From assembly GCF_000003605.2 (NCBI RefSeq), contig NW_003123409.1:196328-209709 (forward strand): a DNA stretch of 13,382 bases. The letters run 5' to 3'. A program made the position numbers and the translations under genes. Under the pieces are notes generated by a model. It was not told the origin of the DNA, made no database searches, and was given only the letters and a program-made list of their open reading frames with translations. Source of the DNA: Saccoglossus kowalevskii (Eukaryota; Hemichordata; Enteropneusta; Harrimaniidae). Shown in pieces: positions 1 to 8,042 of this stretch (positions are counted from its first letter, which is position 1; every line of letters starts with the position of its first letter).

Positions 1-437
1 AAAAAGTGATATTTTCGATTTCTTGTTAAAAACCACAAGTCCGATTGCTTTGATATTACATATATAGGTACTACATGTGGACCTCTCTCAGATTTGTTCA
101 TTTTGTAATGATAACGTCAGTTCTCTAATTTTGGTGAATATTTTTGTCATTTTTGGTAAAAAGTGATATTTTCGTTTCTTGTTAAAAACGACAAGTCCAA
201 TTGCTTTGATATTATTACATATATAGGTACTACATGTGGACCTCTCTCAGATTTGTTCATTTTGTAATGATATCTTGTCATTTTTGGTAAAAAGTGATAT
301 TTTCTTCTTGTTAAAAACCACAATCATTTATGGTGAAAAATGATATTTTTGAATTCTTGTTGAAAACAGCAAGTCCCATTGCATTTATACTATACGTATT
401 GTTCATTTTCTAATGATATCTTCTGTTCTTTAATTGA
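1..437. repeat. Degenerate tandem repeat, four copies of decreasing completeness
   Basis: Copies begin with a(4-5)gtgatatttt-like sequence at 1, 158, 289 and 336. Copy 1 is 157 bp. Copy 2 (158-288, 131 bp) is nearly identical apart from a missing block of about 27 bp and a 3-bp insertion (attatt for att). Copy 3 (289-335) is cut to 47 bp. Copy 4 (336 to about 437) is diverged but keeps the cttgtt-aaaac-caagtcc-attgc and ttgttcatttt-taatgatatc blocks. The array may continue left of the window. It probably lies in an ARMC2 intron. No open frame or transposase motif is seen in it. Confidence 0.85.
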
Positions 438-782
438 AATGTGCATTGCTAACAGCGGAGCTATCTCAGCCGAGAGGCTGCTTGTTGGTTCTTTCCATTG
501 GTATGGCCCTAGGAATCATGGGAGTCCACTATTGCAAACATGGCCATCACAGACATATTATCATTTTATTTTCCAATAGAAGCTTGTCTACCAGTATGAT
601 GTCTGCCTCTGATTTGTCTCATTCATTTTTTGAAAAACAGAGCAGATTTCTAAAATGAAGATCGGGAAGGGGCATGTAATTTTTTATTGGTTTAACCAGA
701 TAAGGGTTATTGACCAAATATATATGCGCATAAAAAGAGTGTGTTATTCACACTATGACCGAGTTATTTTTCTTGCTTACAG
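438..782 (+). other. Presumed intron sequence upstream of ARMC2 exon A; no gene seen
   Basis: AT-rich stretch between the tandem repeat and the first recognised exon. A 74-codon frame from 434 to 658 is open, but it lacks armadillo character and bounded splice sites, so I do not call it coding. The last part supplies the polypyrimidine tract (ttatttttcttgcttacag) for exon A. Confidence 0.5.
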
Positions 783-905
783 AATATAAAGATGTGTTAC
801 AGTGTGAAGAGTTGGTATTGAATACAGTAGCAACGATCAATAATTTATCATACTATGGTAAAAAGACAACTACAATCTCAGAAAGACAGATAGAGATATC
901 AGAAT
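783..905 (+). CDS. ARMC2: ARMC2 exon A: armadillo repeat with the LVLNTVATINNLSYY helix
   Basis: Internal exon. The acceptor is ttcttgcttacag ending at 782 and the donor is T|gtgagt at 906. The first two bases (AA) finish a codon whose first base lies in an upstream exon outside the window. The frame then reads YKDVLQCEELVLNTVATINN and onward to an acidic ISE end. The ELVLNTVATINNLSYYGK stretch is a typical armadillo helix 3 (conserved N-N-L-S), followed by a basic linker. The other two frames are closed by stops. The exon leaves one base (T) that joins TG of the next exon to encode Leu. Confidence 0.85.
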
Positions 906-3900
906 GTGAGTAACATATTATACACTAACTGATGGATATTTTGTTCATTTATTATAAAAACCACATCATGCTGGTTTTTCCCATCATTGTGGTCTAGTGT
1001 GGTTTTCACAACATGTAGTTGTGAGTTTATTTTAACCCACTGGTGGAAAACATGTTAACCCAGTCTTGACTGGGGCTGGCCTCAACCCAGAGATGAGACA
1101 CATGTGAGCAAGGTCTCAGGGTTAAAACAATGGCAATGTAATGGTAGGTGAATAAGGTATGAAACTATGTAGTAAGTGTAAACTGCTTTGATGTATGCAC
1201 CTAACACAGGTTTACCTCACTGATAAGGAATGTTTACAAAGCAATCTAGCTCTGTTTCTCAGAACACATGTGAACAAGACTCGTTTAAAAAAACAATCGC
1301 TGGGTATATTCTCTTGTTTAAATTCTGTGAAGTGCTCTAAAGGTTTGTAATGATGCTATTATACAAGTTGTTTAGAAAGTGATTTATAACATCATATTTT
1401 TGTACATCAGTTCTTCTTTGCAATCTTAACAGTATAGACTTGTGATTACATCATGTCACGAGGTCCAATAATGTTAGATTGTGCTTTGAGTATGAAATGC
1501 TAAAACTACCCTTGCCAACAGGGTATGTTGAATTAGTGTCCATTATCTGTTGATTTTTTTATCCATCATCAGAGGGGGGTGACATCATTAATCAATAATT
1601 AATTTTCTATTTTACTAGTGTTGGTAAAAATATTGATGACAGATAACATGGATGGAATGATAGAAGCATCAAGAGTGTTTGGAAATCTATCGCGTAATCT
1701 ACCAGTCAGAGAATTTATCTCAGAGAAGAAAGGTAAACAATTCTGATAATAAACGTAATAACCTACAACAATTCTCAGTATCTTGAATATGACAGTGTGC
1801 CATTTTGCAATGCTTTTATCATGGTACATGCAATGAATCATGGGAAAAGGTAGACAGCGGAGACTATTGCACCAAACAACAAACTTTGAAAATGTAATTC
1901 AATGTTAGTTTGTAATCTAACAAAACGAGTATTATTGTGGAACCCGAGAAATTCAAAAGTCACATCATCACTGCCCAATTGCTGTATTTGCCCTATTAGA
2001 AGTGCAATATAATTTATTGTGTAATGGATTATGAGCCTTGTAGACTGATTACAGTGTTCTATTGTCTATAGTTGATGAAATGATGGTTACATTGCTGGAT
2101 GCCGGTAATCGTGAAGTTGTCTACATTGCATGCGGTGTGCTTATTAACTTGATGATTGATGAAAAAAGAAGACCAAAACTTAAAGATGAACGAGGAATTA
2201 AAAAGTAAGTCAATAAATACATCAAGTGCTTTTGTGTAATTAATAATATGAAGGCAACAGCATTCACTTTGACAACTTTATAGATTACGCCTAACGCCCA
2301 CAGTAGTGAACAGCCTTTCTTTTGCTGATGTATGTCAAGAAAGCACTTCGCCACTAGAGAGCAGAATTTATCAGAAAGGTGTTACAGTACTGATTTTCTT
2401 TTCAGTCTTTAATGATGTGATCTAATGTTAGGACTGGTGTTGAATAGTCACTTTGCAACGCTAGTGAAACATTTATCTTATCCTCAATATTGATAGTGTC
2501 AGAATTAAAACAACCTGATTTGATCTTATGAAATGCCGTCGAGATGTGCGCACCTACCATCCTTGCTATTGAATATGCCTGTTTTAATGACCCCAGTGAA
2601 ATATTCAAATATGATTTGTTTAGACTGGTCACATCAAACAAGAATGTGACATGTTTTATGTTTGTACTAAGATGATGTTGGTTCTTTGCAGATTAATTGA
2701 TGTACTTCGTGATTTTGGTCGCAATGATTGGCAGTTAGCTGGTATGGTGTGCATGACATTGTGGAACTATAGCGAAAAGATTACAACATCGTCTTTAGCA
2801 TTTGGTGAACAGGAAACAAATCAACTGATAGAACTGTTAGAAGAATATCTCGGTAAGAGACATTGCACTTCTATCCTATATGCATCATATAATACATTCA
2901 AGTCAACATTTCAGTAAGATTAGTCATGATGGATCAGCCAAAGTATTACTTCTGCTTATCATGAGTTCTATGTTGTAGAGAACTTGGATGGAGTCAACCA
3001 AAAACTGTACATTACTGTAAACTGCTTTAAGGTAGAAGCCTACTCATAAATTAAAAAAAAAACTGAATTTTGCAACAAACTGTACTCCAAGGCAATATAA
3101 GGATATTGACTTAAAAAAAGTTATTATTAAAGCCTTATTTTCGAGAAATTGATGGTTTTATTTTAGTGGATTTATGACCAATTTTGTCAATAATTATGAG
3201 TAGGCTTCTACCTTAATTTCACAAGAGAAACTATTTTCACAAATTTCGTAGCAGTGAAAATACCTCTGGGGGTCCTACGACAGGTTATGTCAGATGACTT
3301 TCGCAAAATTTTGTTTTCACGAATGCCATAAAATCATTAAAACAGTGATAATTAAAGGGGAACCACTCAATCCCATGGATTGCACCACATGCTCATGGGT
3401 AATTACTCACTCGCTAACTCAAACTGTGATTGACAAGCATTTTGCATACATTAGCTGCCATTTTAAAATCAGGATTCTTACTTGTCGCGGCACGTTTTGA
3501 CCAAAAACAACAACATTTATTCATCAAAAGCCCAACGAGATGAGTGTAATCGCTAGCGTACATATTCATGCCCCCGTAGAAATGAATTTGGAATCACAGC
3601 TTGATCTTTAAACATCGTAAATGTCACATTTTCCGGAGCTCCCGCCACGATGTGAGCGGCTTGATTCGGATTAGCATACTAATTGCGGTGGCCATCTTGC
3701 CCCTATTTATAGTATCGGTTCCCCCTTAAGTGATTTACAGTGATGTTGCAAACATTCTTTTAATCTCACAATTCCATTGATTTATGTTTCAATATGGGTC
3801 CCATGCGACATTTTTGCTTACCCAAAATTCAGACACTCACTGCACAAAGACTGTGACGATCTAACCAACCACTTTACTTAGATTTACTTGTTATTAGTAT

Positions 3901-4154
3901 GGCTATTATAAGACCTAATACATATGCATAACGGATATGCTATGGCTTTCTTTCCAGATGAAGAAACTGCAATTGATGTTCCTAGTAATGCTGATCTTGA
4001 TGAAGAAACAAAAGATTTCTTGAAATCCGTGTGGGAAAGGGATTTCTGTCCAGTGGCACATCAGTTATTGAATAGAGTTGAAAAACATCACACCGATCTT
4101 GTGCCTCTTGAGCAACCTGATGATGAACGATATGTAAATGAAAGACAAAAATAG
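783..4154 (+). CDS. ARMC2: ARMC2 (armadillo repeat-containing protein 2), 3' partial gene, five exons
   Basis: Spliced coding region join(783-905, 1619-1732, 2072-2204, 2692-2852, 3958-4154), 728 nt: two bases completing a codon from an upstream exon, 241 codons and a TAG stop. Every intron starts with GT and ends with AG behind a pyrimidine tract, and the reading frame is kept across all four junctions, which is strong internal proof of the model. The protein is a run of armadillo repeats (hydrophobic heptad-like helices with motifs such as TVATINNLS, ASRVFGNLSRN, ACGVLINLM and GMVCMTLWNYS) followed by a charged tail (KSVWERDFCPVAHQLLNRVE). From memory this order and tail match animal ARMC2; no alignment was run. 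Human ARMC2 is about 870 residues, so this is roughly the last quarter; the start lies left of the window. Known role of the family: assembly of the flagellar axoneme. Loss causes malformed, immotile sperm flagella in mammals, and the Chlamydomonas protein acts as an intraflagellar-transport adaptor for radial spokes. Another armadillo protein is possible but less likely. Confidence 0.83.
906..1618 (+). other. ARMC2 intron (713 bp)
   Basis: GT-AG intron (gtgagt...actag) that splits a Leu codon after its first base. It contains a perfect 7-bp stem CCCAGTC-tt-GACTGGG (1059-1074), and an outer inverted pair TTTTAACCC (1030-1038) and GGGTTAAAA (1119-1127). The outer pair could be a remnant of a small TTAA-inserting element, but only the CCC/GGG and the TTAA are shared, so this is weak. 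Nothing else is recognised. Confidence 0.75.
1619..1732 (+). CDS. ARMC2: ARMC2 exon B: armadillo repeat with the ASRVFGNLSRN motif
   Basis: 114-nt exon with acceptor tctattttactag (ends 1618) and donor G|gtaaac at 1733. It encodes 38 codons' worth of sequence: LVKILMTDNMDGMIEASRVF, then GNLSRNLPVREFISEKK. This is one complete armadillo unit. The GNLSRN segment matches the conserved Asn-Leu-Ser turn of helix 3, and the VREFI segment begins the next helix. A minus-strand reading frame across the same bases (1599-1841) is a shadow and is not annotated. The terminal G joins TT of the next exon to give Val. Confidence 0.86.
1733..2071 (+). other. ARMC2 intron (339 bp)
   Basis: GT-AG intron (gtaaac...tatag) that splits a Val codon after the first base. 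It is plain AT-rich sequence; no repeats or conserved elements are noticed. Confidence 0.8.
2072..2204 (+). CDS. ARMC2: ARMC2 exon C: armadillo repeat with the ACGVLINLMID motif
   Basis: 133-nt exon with acceptor tattgtctatag (ends 2071) and a near-consensus donor AA|gtaagt at 2205. It reads VDEMMVTLLDAGNREVVYIA, then CGVLINLMIDEKRRPKLKDE and RGIK. Helices 2 and 3 of an armadillo repeat are clear (VVYIACGVLINLM), followed by the basic KRRPKLK segment that starts the loop to the next repeat. Two bases (AA) are left for the split Lys codon. Choosing gt at 2205 avoids the in-frame TAA that would follow if the exon were read through. Confidence 0.86.
2205..2691 (+). other. ARMC2 intron (487 bp)
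   Basis: GT-AG intron (gtaagt...tgcag) that splits a Lys codon after the second base. Minus-strand open frames at 2121-2354 and 2402-2641 overlap it, but they show no family signature. The first also runs antisense over exon C, so both are treated as chance frames. Confidence 0.8.
2692..2852 (+). CDS. ARMC2: ARMC2 exon D: last armadillo repeat
   Basis: 161-nt exon with acceptor ttggttctttgcag (ends 2691) and donor G|gtaaga at 2853. It reads LIDVLRDFGRNDWQLAGMVC, then MTLWNYSEKITTSSLAFGEQ and ETNQLIELLEEYL. The first half is an armadillo helix pair (WQLAGMVCMTLWNYS is helix 2/3). The second half is a longer acidic/amphipathic helix (NQLIELLEEYL) that leads to the tail. The upstream in-frame Met at 2651 lies in the intron and is not a start codon. 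Confidence 0.86.
3027..3216. mobile_element. MITE-like element with 19-bp perfect inverted ends and TTAA flanks
   Basis: TTAA (3027-3030) is followed by GGTAGAAGCCTACTCATAA (3031-3049). The exact reverse complement of that 19-mer lies at 3194-3212, followed by TTAA (3213-3216). The element between the TTAA copies is 182 bp, AT-rich and non-coding. The short length, perfect terminal inverted repeats and TTAA target sites fit a non-autonomous DNA transposon; TTAA targets are typical of piggyBac-like elements. Because TTAA is its own reverse complement, it could instead be part of the inverted repeat. The ends do not begin with the CCC usual for classical piggyBac, so the family is uncertain. 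Confidence 0.72.
3352..3729. mobile_element. Second TTAA-flanked MITE-like element, 370 bp
   Basis: TTAA (3352-3355) is followed by AGGGGAACC (3356-3364). At the other side GGTTCCCCC (3717-3725) is followed by TTAA (3726-3729). The terminal inverted repeat is short (eight of nine bases match), so the evidence is weaker than for its neighbour. The interior is more GC-rich than the intron around it and contains CpG-bearing segments (for example gcgtac, cgccacgatgtgagcggc), consistent with inserted sequence. No transposase is encoded. The terminal sequences differ from those of the element at 3027-3216, so the two are probably different families. Confidence 0.6.
3958..4154 (+). CDS. ARMC2: ARMC2 terminal exon: acidic linker, conserved C-terminal helix and stop
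   Basis: Last coding exon. The acceptor is ggctttctttccag (ends 3957). AT joins the G of the previous exon to give Asp, after which the frame reads EETAIDVPSNADLDEETKDF, LKSVWERDFCPVAHQLLNRV and on to ERQK-stop (TAG 4152-4154). An Asp/Glu-rich linker precedes a WERDF-PVA-LL helix that is the most ARMC2-like element of the tail. The end (LEQPDDERYVNERQK) is charged and probably disordered. An in-frame ATG lies upstream of the acceptor at 3924, in the intron; it is not treated as the start. Confidence 0.85.
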
Positions 4155-4269
4155 ATTAGCAGTCATCAATGTAAAATATTCCCTGCTAAAAAGCACATGC
4201 CGTCCTTCTTAAACTGGCGCATAAATACTTTTAGCGTGTTGTGGTTGTTAAACTGCCCTTTTTATATAA

Positions 4270-4275
4270 AATAAA
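4270..4275 (+). terminator. Proximal poly(A) signal AATAAA
   Basis: AATAAA 116 nt after the ARMC2 stop, followed within 10-30 nt by a GT/T-containing stretch (gatgttttgagac...tgctttt). This is the nearest candidate 3' end and would give a short 3' UTR. Confidence 0.45.
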
Positions 4276-4596
4276 AAGATGTTTTGAGACTGAAAATGCT
4301 TTTATGAGATATGAGGCTAGTACAGTGTGTCTTCTGTGATGAGCTGTATAAATATACCTTAATATTAGTCCTAAAAATTCAGTCTTGTGAACTTTAACTG
4401 GGTCCAGGGTCCTTGATGTGCTTATCTTCATTCCATTTGCTTGATTCATTGGAAGTAGTGTTTTTAATACAATGAATTTGAATATTCCCCTGGATTTGTT
4501 GTTACTTGCTAAAGTCCAGGAGTGTAGCAGACGTCCACTGGTATAGTGGCTGTTTTTTTCTCTTTATTACATGTACCGGTACTTACAACATGCTAA

Positions 4597-4602
4597 AATA
4601 AA
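4597..4602 (+). terminator. Second poly(A) signal AATAAA
   Basis: AATAAA in tgctaaaataaagc, followed by a GT-rich segment (tagtgtgtaag). A plausible alternative 3' end for ARMC2, 443 nt after the stop. Confidence 0.4.
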
Positions 4603-6375
4603 GCATAGTGTGTAAGATCACAAATCTTTAGTGTAGTACTGGTGTAATATCATAAATTTATTGTGGGTGGTTCATCTAGAGTTCCCCTGTGAAGGGAAAA
4701 AATGTTGGGCAGGAAGCTGAAATGTTGTTATACTGGTACTTTGAAAGTGCTGTATAACATATTGTATTAATTAAACTCAATTCTCGTACCGAGTGACAAC
4801 AGTAAATTGCTTGCGGTATACCTTGATATATTGCCTACTTGTCTTGAGACTCTTTACCTTGCTACTTACAACCTTGACTAGGCCAGTAAATCATTTACAA
4901 TCTATAATAATTGTGACTCACCTTGCAAATAGAATCAGTCAGACGTCCACTTTTATAGAATTCTGAACTTTATTCTCAGCAGTCTTAGTTTTTACAAGAA
5001 TGTATGTACTTAAATAAACCAGCTAGTAATTATATTCTTTGAACTAAAATTAATTCAGAAACTCAAATTCATATAATTTTCTTCTTGAGTTTTATTAATT
5101 GGCGAGTCAGTTGACCCAGTCTGGCTTCTTGTTATTTCCAACTGGTCAGTTAATCCAGTTAATGTGTAATCTTGTGGTATTGTGTTTCCACTGATGTTCT
5201 GTAAGTGGATTATATCTTTCTTACCACATTATTCAAACTAAATTAGTCAAGTTTATATCTTTAATGAGAATCATTTTTTTTTAATAAGTAACTTTCTGTC
5301 AACTGGAAATGAATTATCTTCTTTTACTGTAGTTCAAACAAACAAAATTACTAATCTCAATATTTATCAGTATAAAAGAATTCATCTTTCTACCAATTCT
5401 TCTCTTTAAAATATTTAAAATACTTTTACAATGTTAGAAAACAGCAGATTCTACAAGTGTTTAGTGCTGTGGTTATTACCGGTACACTGTGTATTTGTTA
5501 ATTCTAGTAAGGTATGCATGAATTCCCATTCCATCCATTATTTTGTCAAGCTGGTCTTGCTTTCTAGCTTTAATGTAAATTTTATATTGTTCCAATTCTA
5601 TTATATATGTATTGCAATATGCTAAAATCCAATTAACCCTAATAATGTTATTAATGGCACCACATTGGTCCAGGTGTGTATATTTTTGTACATAAATTGT
5701 AGTGCCTCTGAGATGTGTAGTTAATTTGAAGTAGGATGTCTGGAAAATTCCTACAAGTATTCTTTATATTTTATTTCTCTAATATAGATGGATTTGTTGA
5801 CTCATTGTTGAGGTTTATGTATAAATGTAAAACAGTTTCCCTCCCTTTTGTTACACTGCATCTTAAGGTGTCACTATGACAACAGAACTTCAAAGTACTT
5901 AAATTAAATTAACTGAAGGTTGCTTGCTTGATATAAAAATACATTATTGGCTGTTGATCCACAAATTATTCTGACATCCATCTACAATATGGACTCATTA
6001 TTGTTTGAAGCGTTGCATTTTGTATAACATTTAAATATACAATCAATAGTTGGCAGTAAATAGCTTATTGCATGTCTTTATCTTCACATAAACTCACCAT
6101 TTGCAGTATAATGCCGTCCTTTTTTATTCCTTCCAATATATATGTGAACCTCAATAATTTGATAACACTAAGGCCTGCAATGTCTACCAAGAAGTCATTA
6201 ATGAGATAAACAGCTCTCATTACAAGTTAGCTCATATAGAATCTATTTTTGGAGACAGTGCAGGATGCAGGTTTATTTAAACTTTTATTGTAATATTTGT
6301 CTAGTTTCAGCTTATATTGTGTCTGCAGTGTGAATTGTTTATCAGACTTTGCTGTATTGTTTTACAAGCTTTCAA

Positions 6376-6381
6376 AATAAA
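6376..6381 (+). terminator. Distal poly(A) signal AATAAA with strong U/GU-rich downstream element
   Basis: AATAAA in ttcaaaataaaaaaaag, followed after about 15 nt by atgtttgtttattttatt, a classic downstream U/GU-rich element. Of the three plus-strand signals after ARMC2 this has the best downstream context. It could end a long ARMC2 transcript or an unseen one. Confidence 0.45.
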
Positions 6382-6400
6382 AAAAAGAACCTCAAATGTT

Positions 6401-7790
6401 TGTTTATTTTATTCACTGCATGTCACCCCTTGTTTGCCTCATCTGAATGTCAACACGAGTATCGAGAAATCTTCACTCAAATAAAAAAATGCAATTGCGC
6501 CGCCTAGTGGTGAGATTATTGACATTGAATTCCGATAACTGAATCTCTCACTGGCGCTTTCTATAACTTCTATAACAAAGAGGGCACAGTGATGTGATAC
6601 CAATTAACGAACATTTATTCGATCAAGGCTGAGTTCATGACATTTGCCACGAATATTGCTACTTTGTTAGCAACACAGTGTGCTATATATGTATTACTAT
6701 TCTGCCGGCTGGGTTGCTTTTCCATTCAAAGTAAATCCCAACGATCGGAAGTTGTGACTTTACCCGTTTTTGCATTGGTAACATTTCAGGTCTGTGGTCT
6801 ACCATAATATAGAGTATTTAGAATATTTTAAAACTCATTGGAGCGTGCGACGAGATCCGGTCTATAATGCAATAGTGTGGAAGATGACAAGCTGGTGCTG
6901 ATATTGTCTAGAGCTTCGTTGTAGGGAATAGTTAACAAAGGGTTATGAAAAAAACACAATTGACCATCCGTCTGCTCGCTGATACAACTGACAATGAAAA
7001 CAGAGTGCAGAGACGGCCGATGTCAAGGGTCACGCAAAAAATCACTATACTATTATTACTAATACCATTCATTATTTTTTCCGAGTAGAACTGAGAGGGG
7101 GAAAACCACAAAATAAGCTGCGATCTCGCAGTATTTGCTGCTGAATCATTTACATCCATTCTCCTCACCGACATTTCTAATGGTCAACCCTGTAGTGGGC
7201 ATTATGCTTATAATTAGTTTCTCGCAAGAATATTGCAAGAGGGCGCCAGTCTGGTATAATTTACACTTATCGTTCAATAAGTATAAGATAGAATAAATTG
7301 AGGATTACAAGTACAAGTGTATCAAGCTCCTTAACACTTACTTATCTACATTATTTTGATTTATAGAATCCATACTATGGTACGTGACTTGAATATTGTT
7401 GTAATCCTTATGGTAATCAGACAGCCATATTGACAATCGATCCCTGAACACATGACCGTCAATCATTATAATATTAATGTAATAAGGCCACAAAGGCACG
7501 GTTGTAATTATAGCTCAATTTAATTGGTCACATGCTCTCAGAAAATAACATATACACCTGTGTTGTTTTCAAATGCATTTCAGCCTTTCTTTGGCTGCCA
7601 TGGTTAGTACTTCCGCCTTAATCGATCCATCTACTCCAAGGTTCAATGATACAGACACTAATCCATGCAACCTGATTCGGAGCCGCATCATTTCACTCGG
7701 GTATGAATACTGCATTCCACCATCACTTTTTTTAGAAATGTTATATTAATATGCGACGATCGCAATCGTCTCAGGGTATGGAGTCATGTC
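6401..7790. other. Intergenic sequence, no gene seen
   Basis: No convincing coding region on either strand. A minus-strand 80-codon frame (6932-7174) has no recognisable domain. It contains a CTCF-like motif (6497-6510) and a GAGGGCGCCAG segment (7239-7249). Confidence 0.5.
6497..6510 (-). promoter_or_regulatory. CTCF-like motif (insulator candidate)
   Basis: GCGCCGCCTAGTGG; its reverse complement CCACTAGGCGGCGC differs at one position from the CTCF core pattern CCASYAGRKGGCRS as I know it. It lies about 115 bp past the distal poly(A) signal of ARMC2, where a domain boundary could sit. This is a motif match only. Confidence 0.3.
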
Positions 7791-8042
7791 ATGGACAATT
7801 ATTTATTGAGTTTTTCCGAGCCACACGTGTCTGATACTTCTGACTACCACCTTAATAGTTTATGCAGCGCGGTACCAGTAATTAAAACCCACCCTAGCGA
7901 TTTTCGACCAATCAGAATGCTCCATTGCAGTAGACTCGTACCTTATCCCTTGTGCCAAGACGAACCACTAACCATGTTCTACTGTGTTGAGTCACGGTTA
8001 CAAGAACCGTGGCTGAGTAGATGCCAGGATACTGTGATGTGA
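7791..8042 (+). other. Open frame of 83 codons, doubtful
   Basis: ATG at 7791 to TGA at 8040-8042. The product has no signal peptide, membrane helix or domain that I recognise. A PSDFRPI segment superficially resembles a reverse-transcriptase motif, but nothing around it supports that. The underlying DNA has a CCAAT box (gaccaatcagaatgc, from 7908) and a hairpin (7993-8011), so a non-coding or repeat origin is at least as likely. I do not call it a gene. Confidence 0.15.
7993..8011. other. Perfect 7-bp stem-loop
   Basis: CACGGTT, loop acaag, AACCGTG. An isolated small hairpin with no poly-T after it; its role is unknown. Confidence 0.4.

Larger units (their letters stand above)
2853..3957 (+). 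other. ARMC2 last intron (1,105 bp), about half occupied by two MITE-like insertions
   Basis: GT-AG intron (gtaaga...ttccag) that splits an Asp codon after the first base. It is the longest of the four introns seen. Two TTAA-bounded inverted-repeat elements (3031-3212 and 3356-3725) make up about 550 of its 1,105 bp. The bases between them (3217-3351) contain repeated ttcac-aaattt/ttcgcaaaattt blocks. Confidence 0.8.
4155..6400 (+). other. ARMC2: ARMC2 3' UTR and possible extended 3' UTR, no other gene
   Basis: About 2.2 kb of T-rich, stop-dense sequence after the ARMC2 stop codon. It has no frame with protein-like character; the 64-codon frame at 5431-5625 is hydrophobic and T-driven and is judged accidental. 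Candidate poly(A) signals lie 116, 443 and 2,222 nt after the stop. The plus-strand T-richness fades near 6400, just past the distal signal, which would fit a transcript end there. I cannot tell which end is used. Confidence 0.45.

Noticed and set aside
1-437. CRISPR-like array
   Set aside because: Units are long, variable in length and contiguous without unique spacers; the setting is a eukaryotic intron.
434-658. 74-codon plus-strand open frame upstream of exon A, considered as an earlier ARMC2 exon
   Set aside because: The translation has no armadillo character, and I could not place splice sites giving the phase needed by exon A.
5431-5625. 64-codon hydrophobic frame in the ARMC2 downstream region
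   Set aside because: T-rich DNA automatically gives Phe/Leu/Ile/Val-rich frames; no further support.
7791-8042. PSDFRPI in an 83-codon frame as a possible reverse-transcriptase fragment
   Set aside because: No catalytic YXDD motif, no neighbouring RT blocks and no target-site features; a short coincidence.
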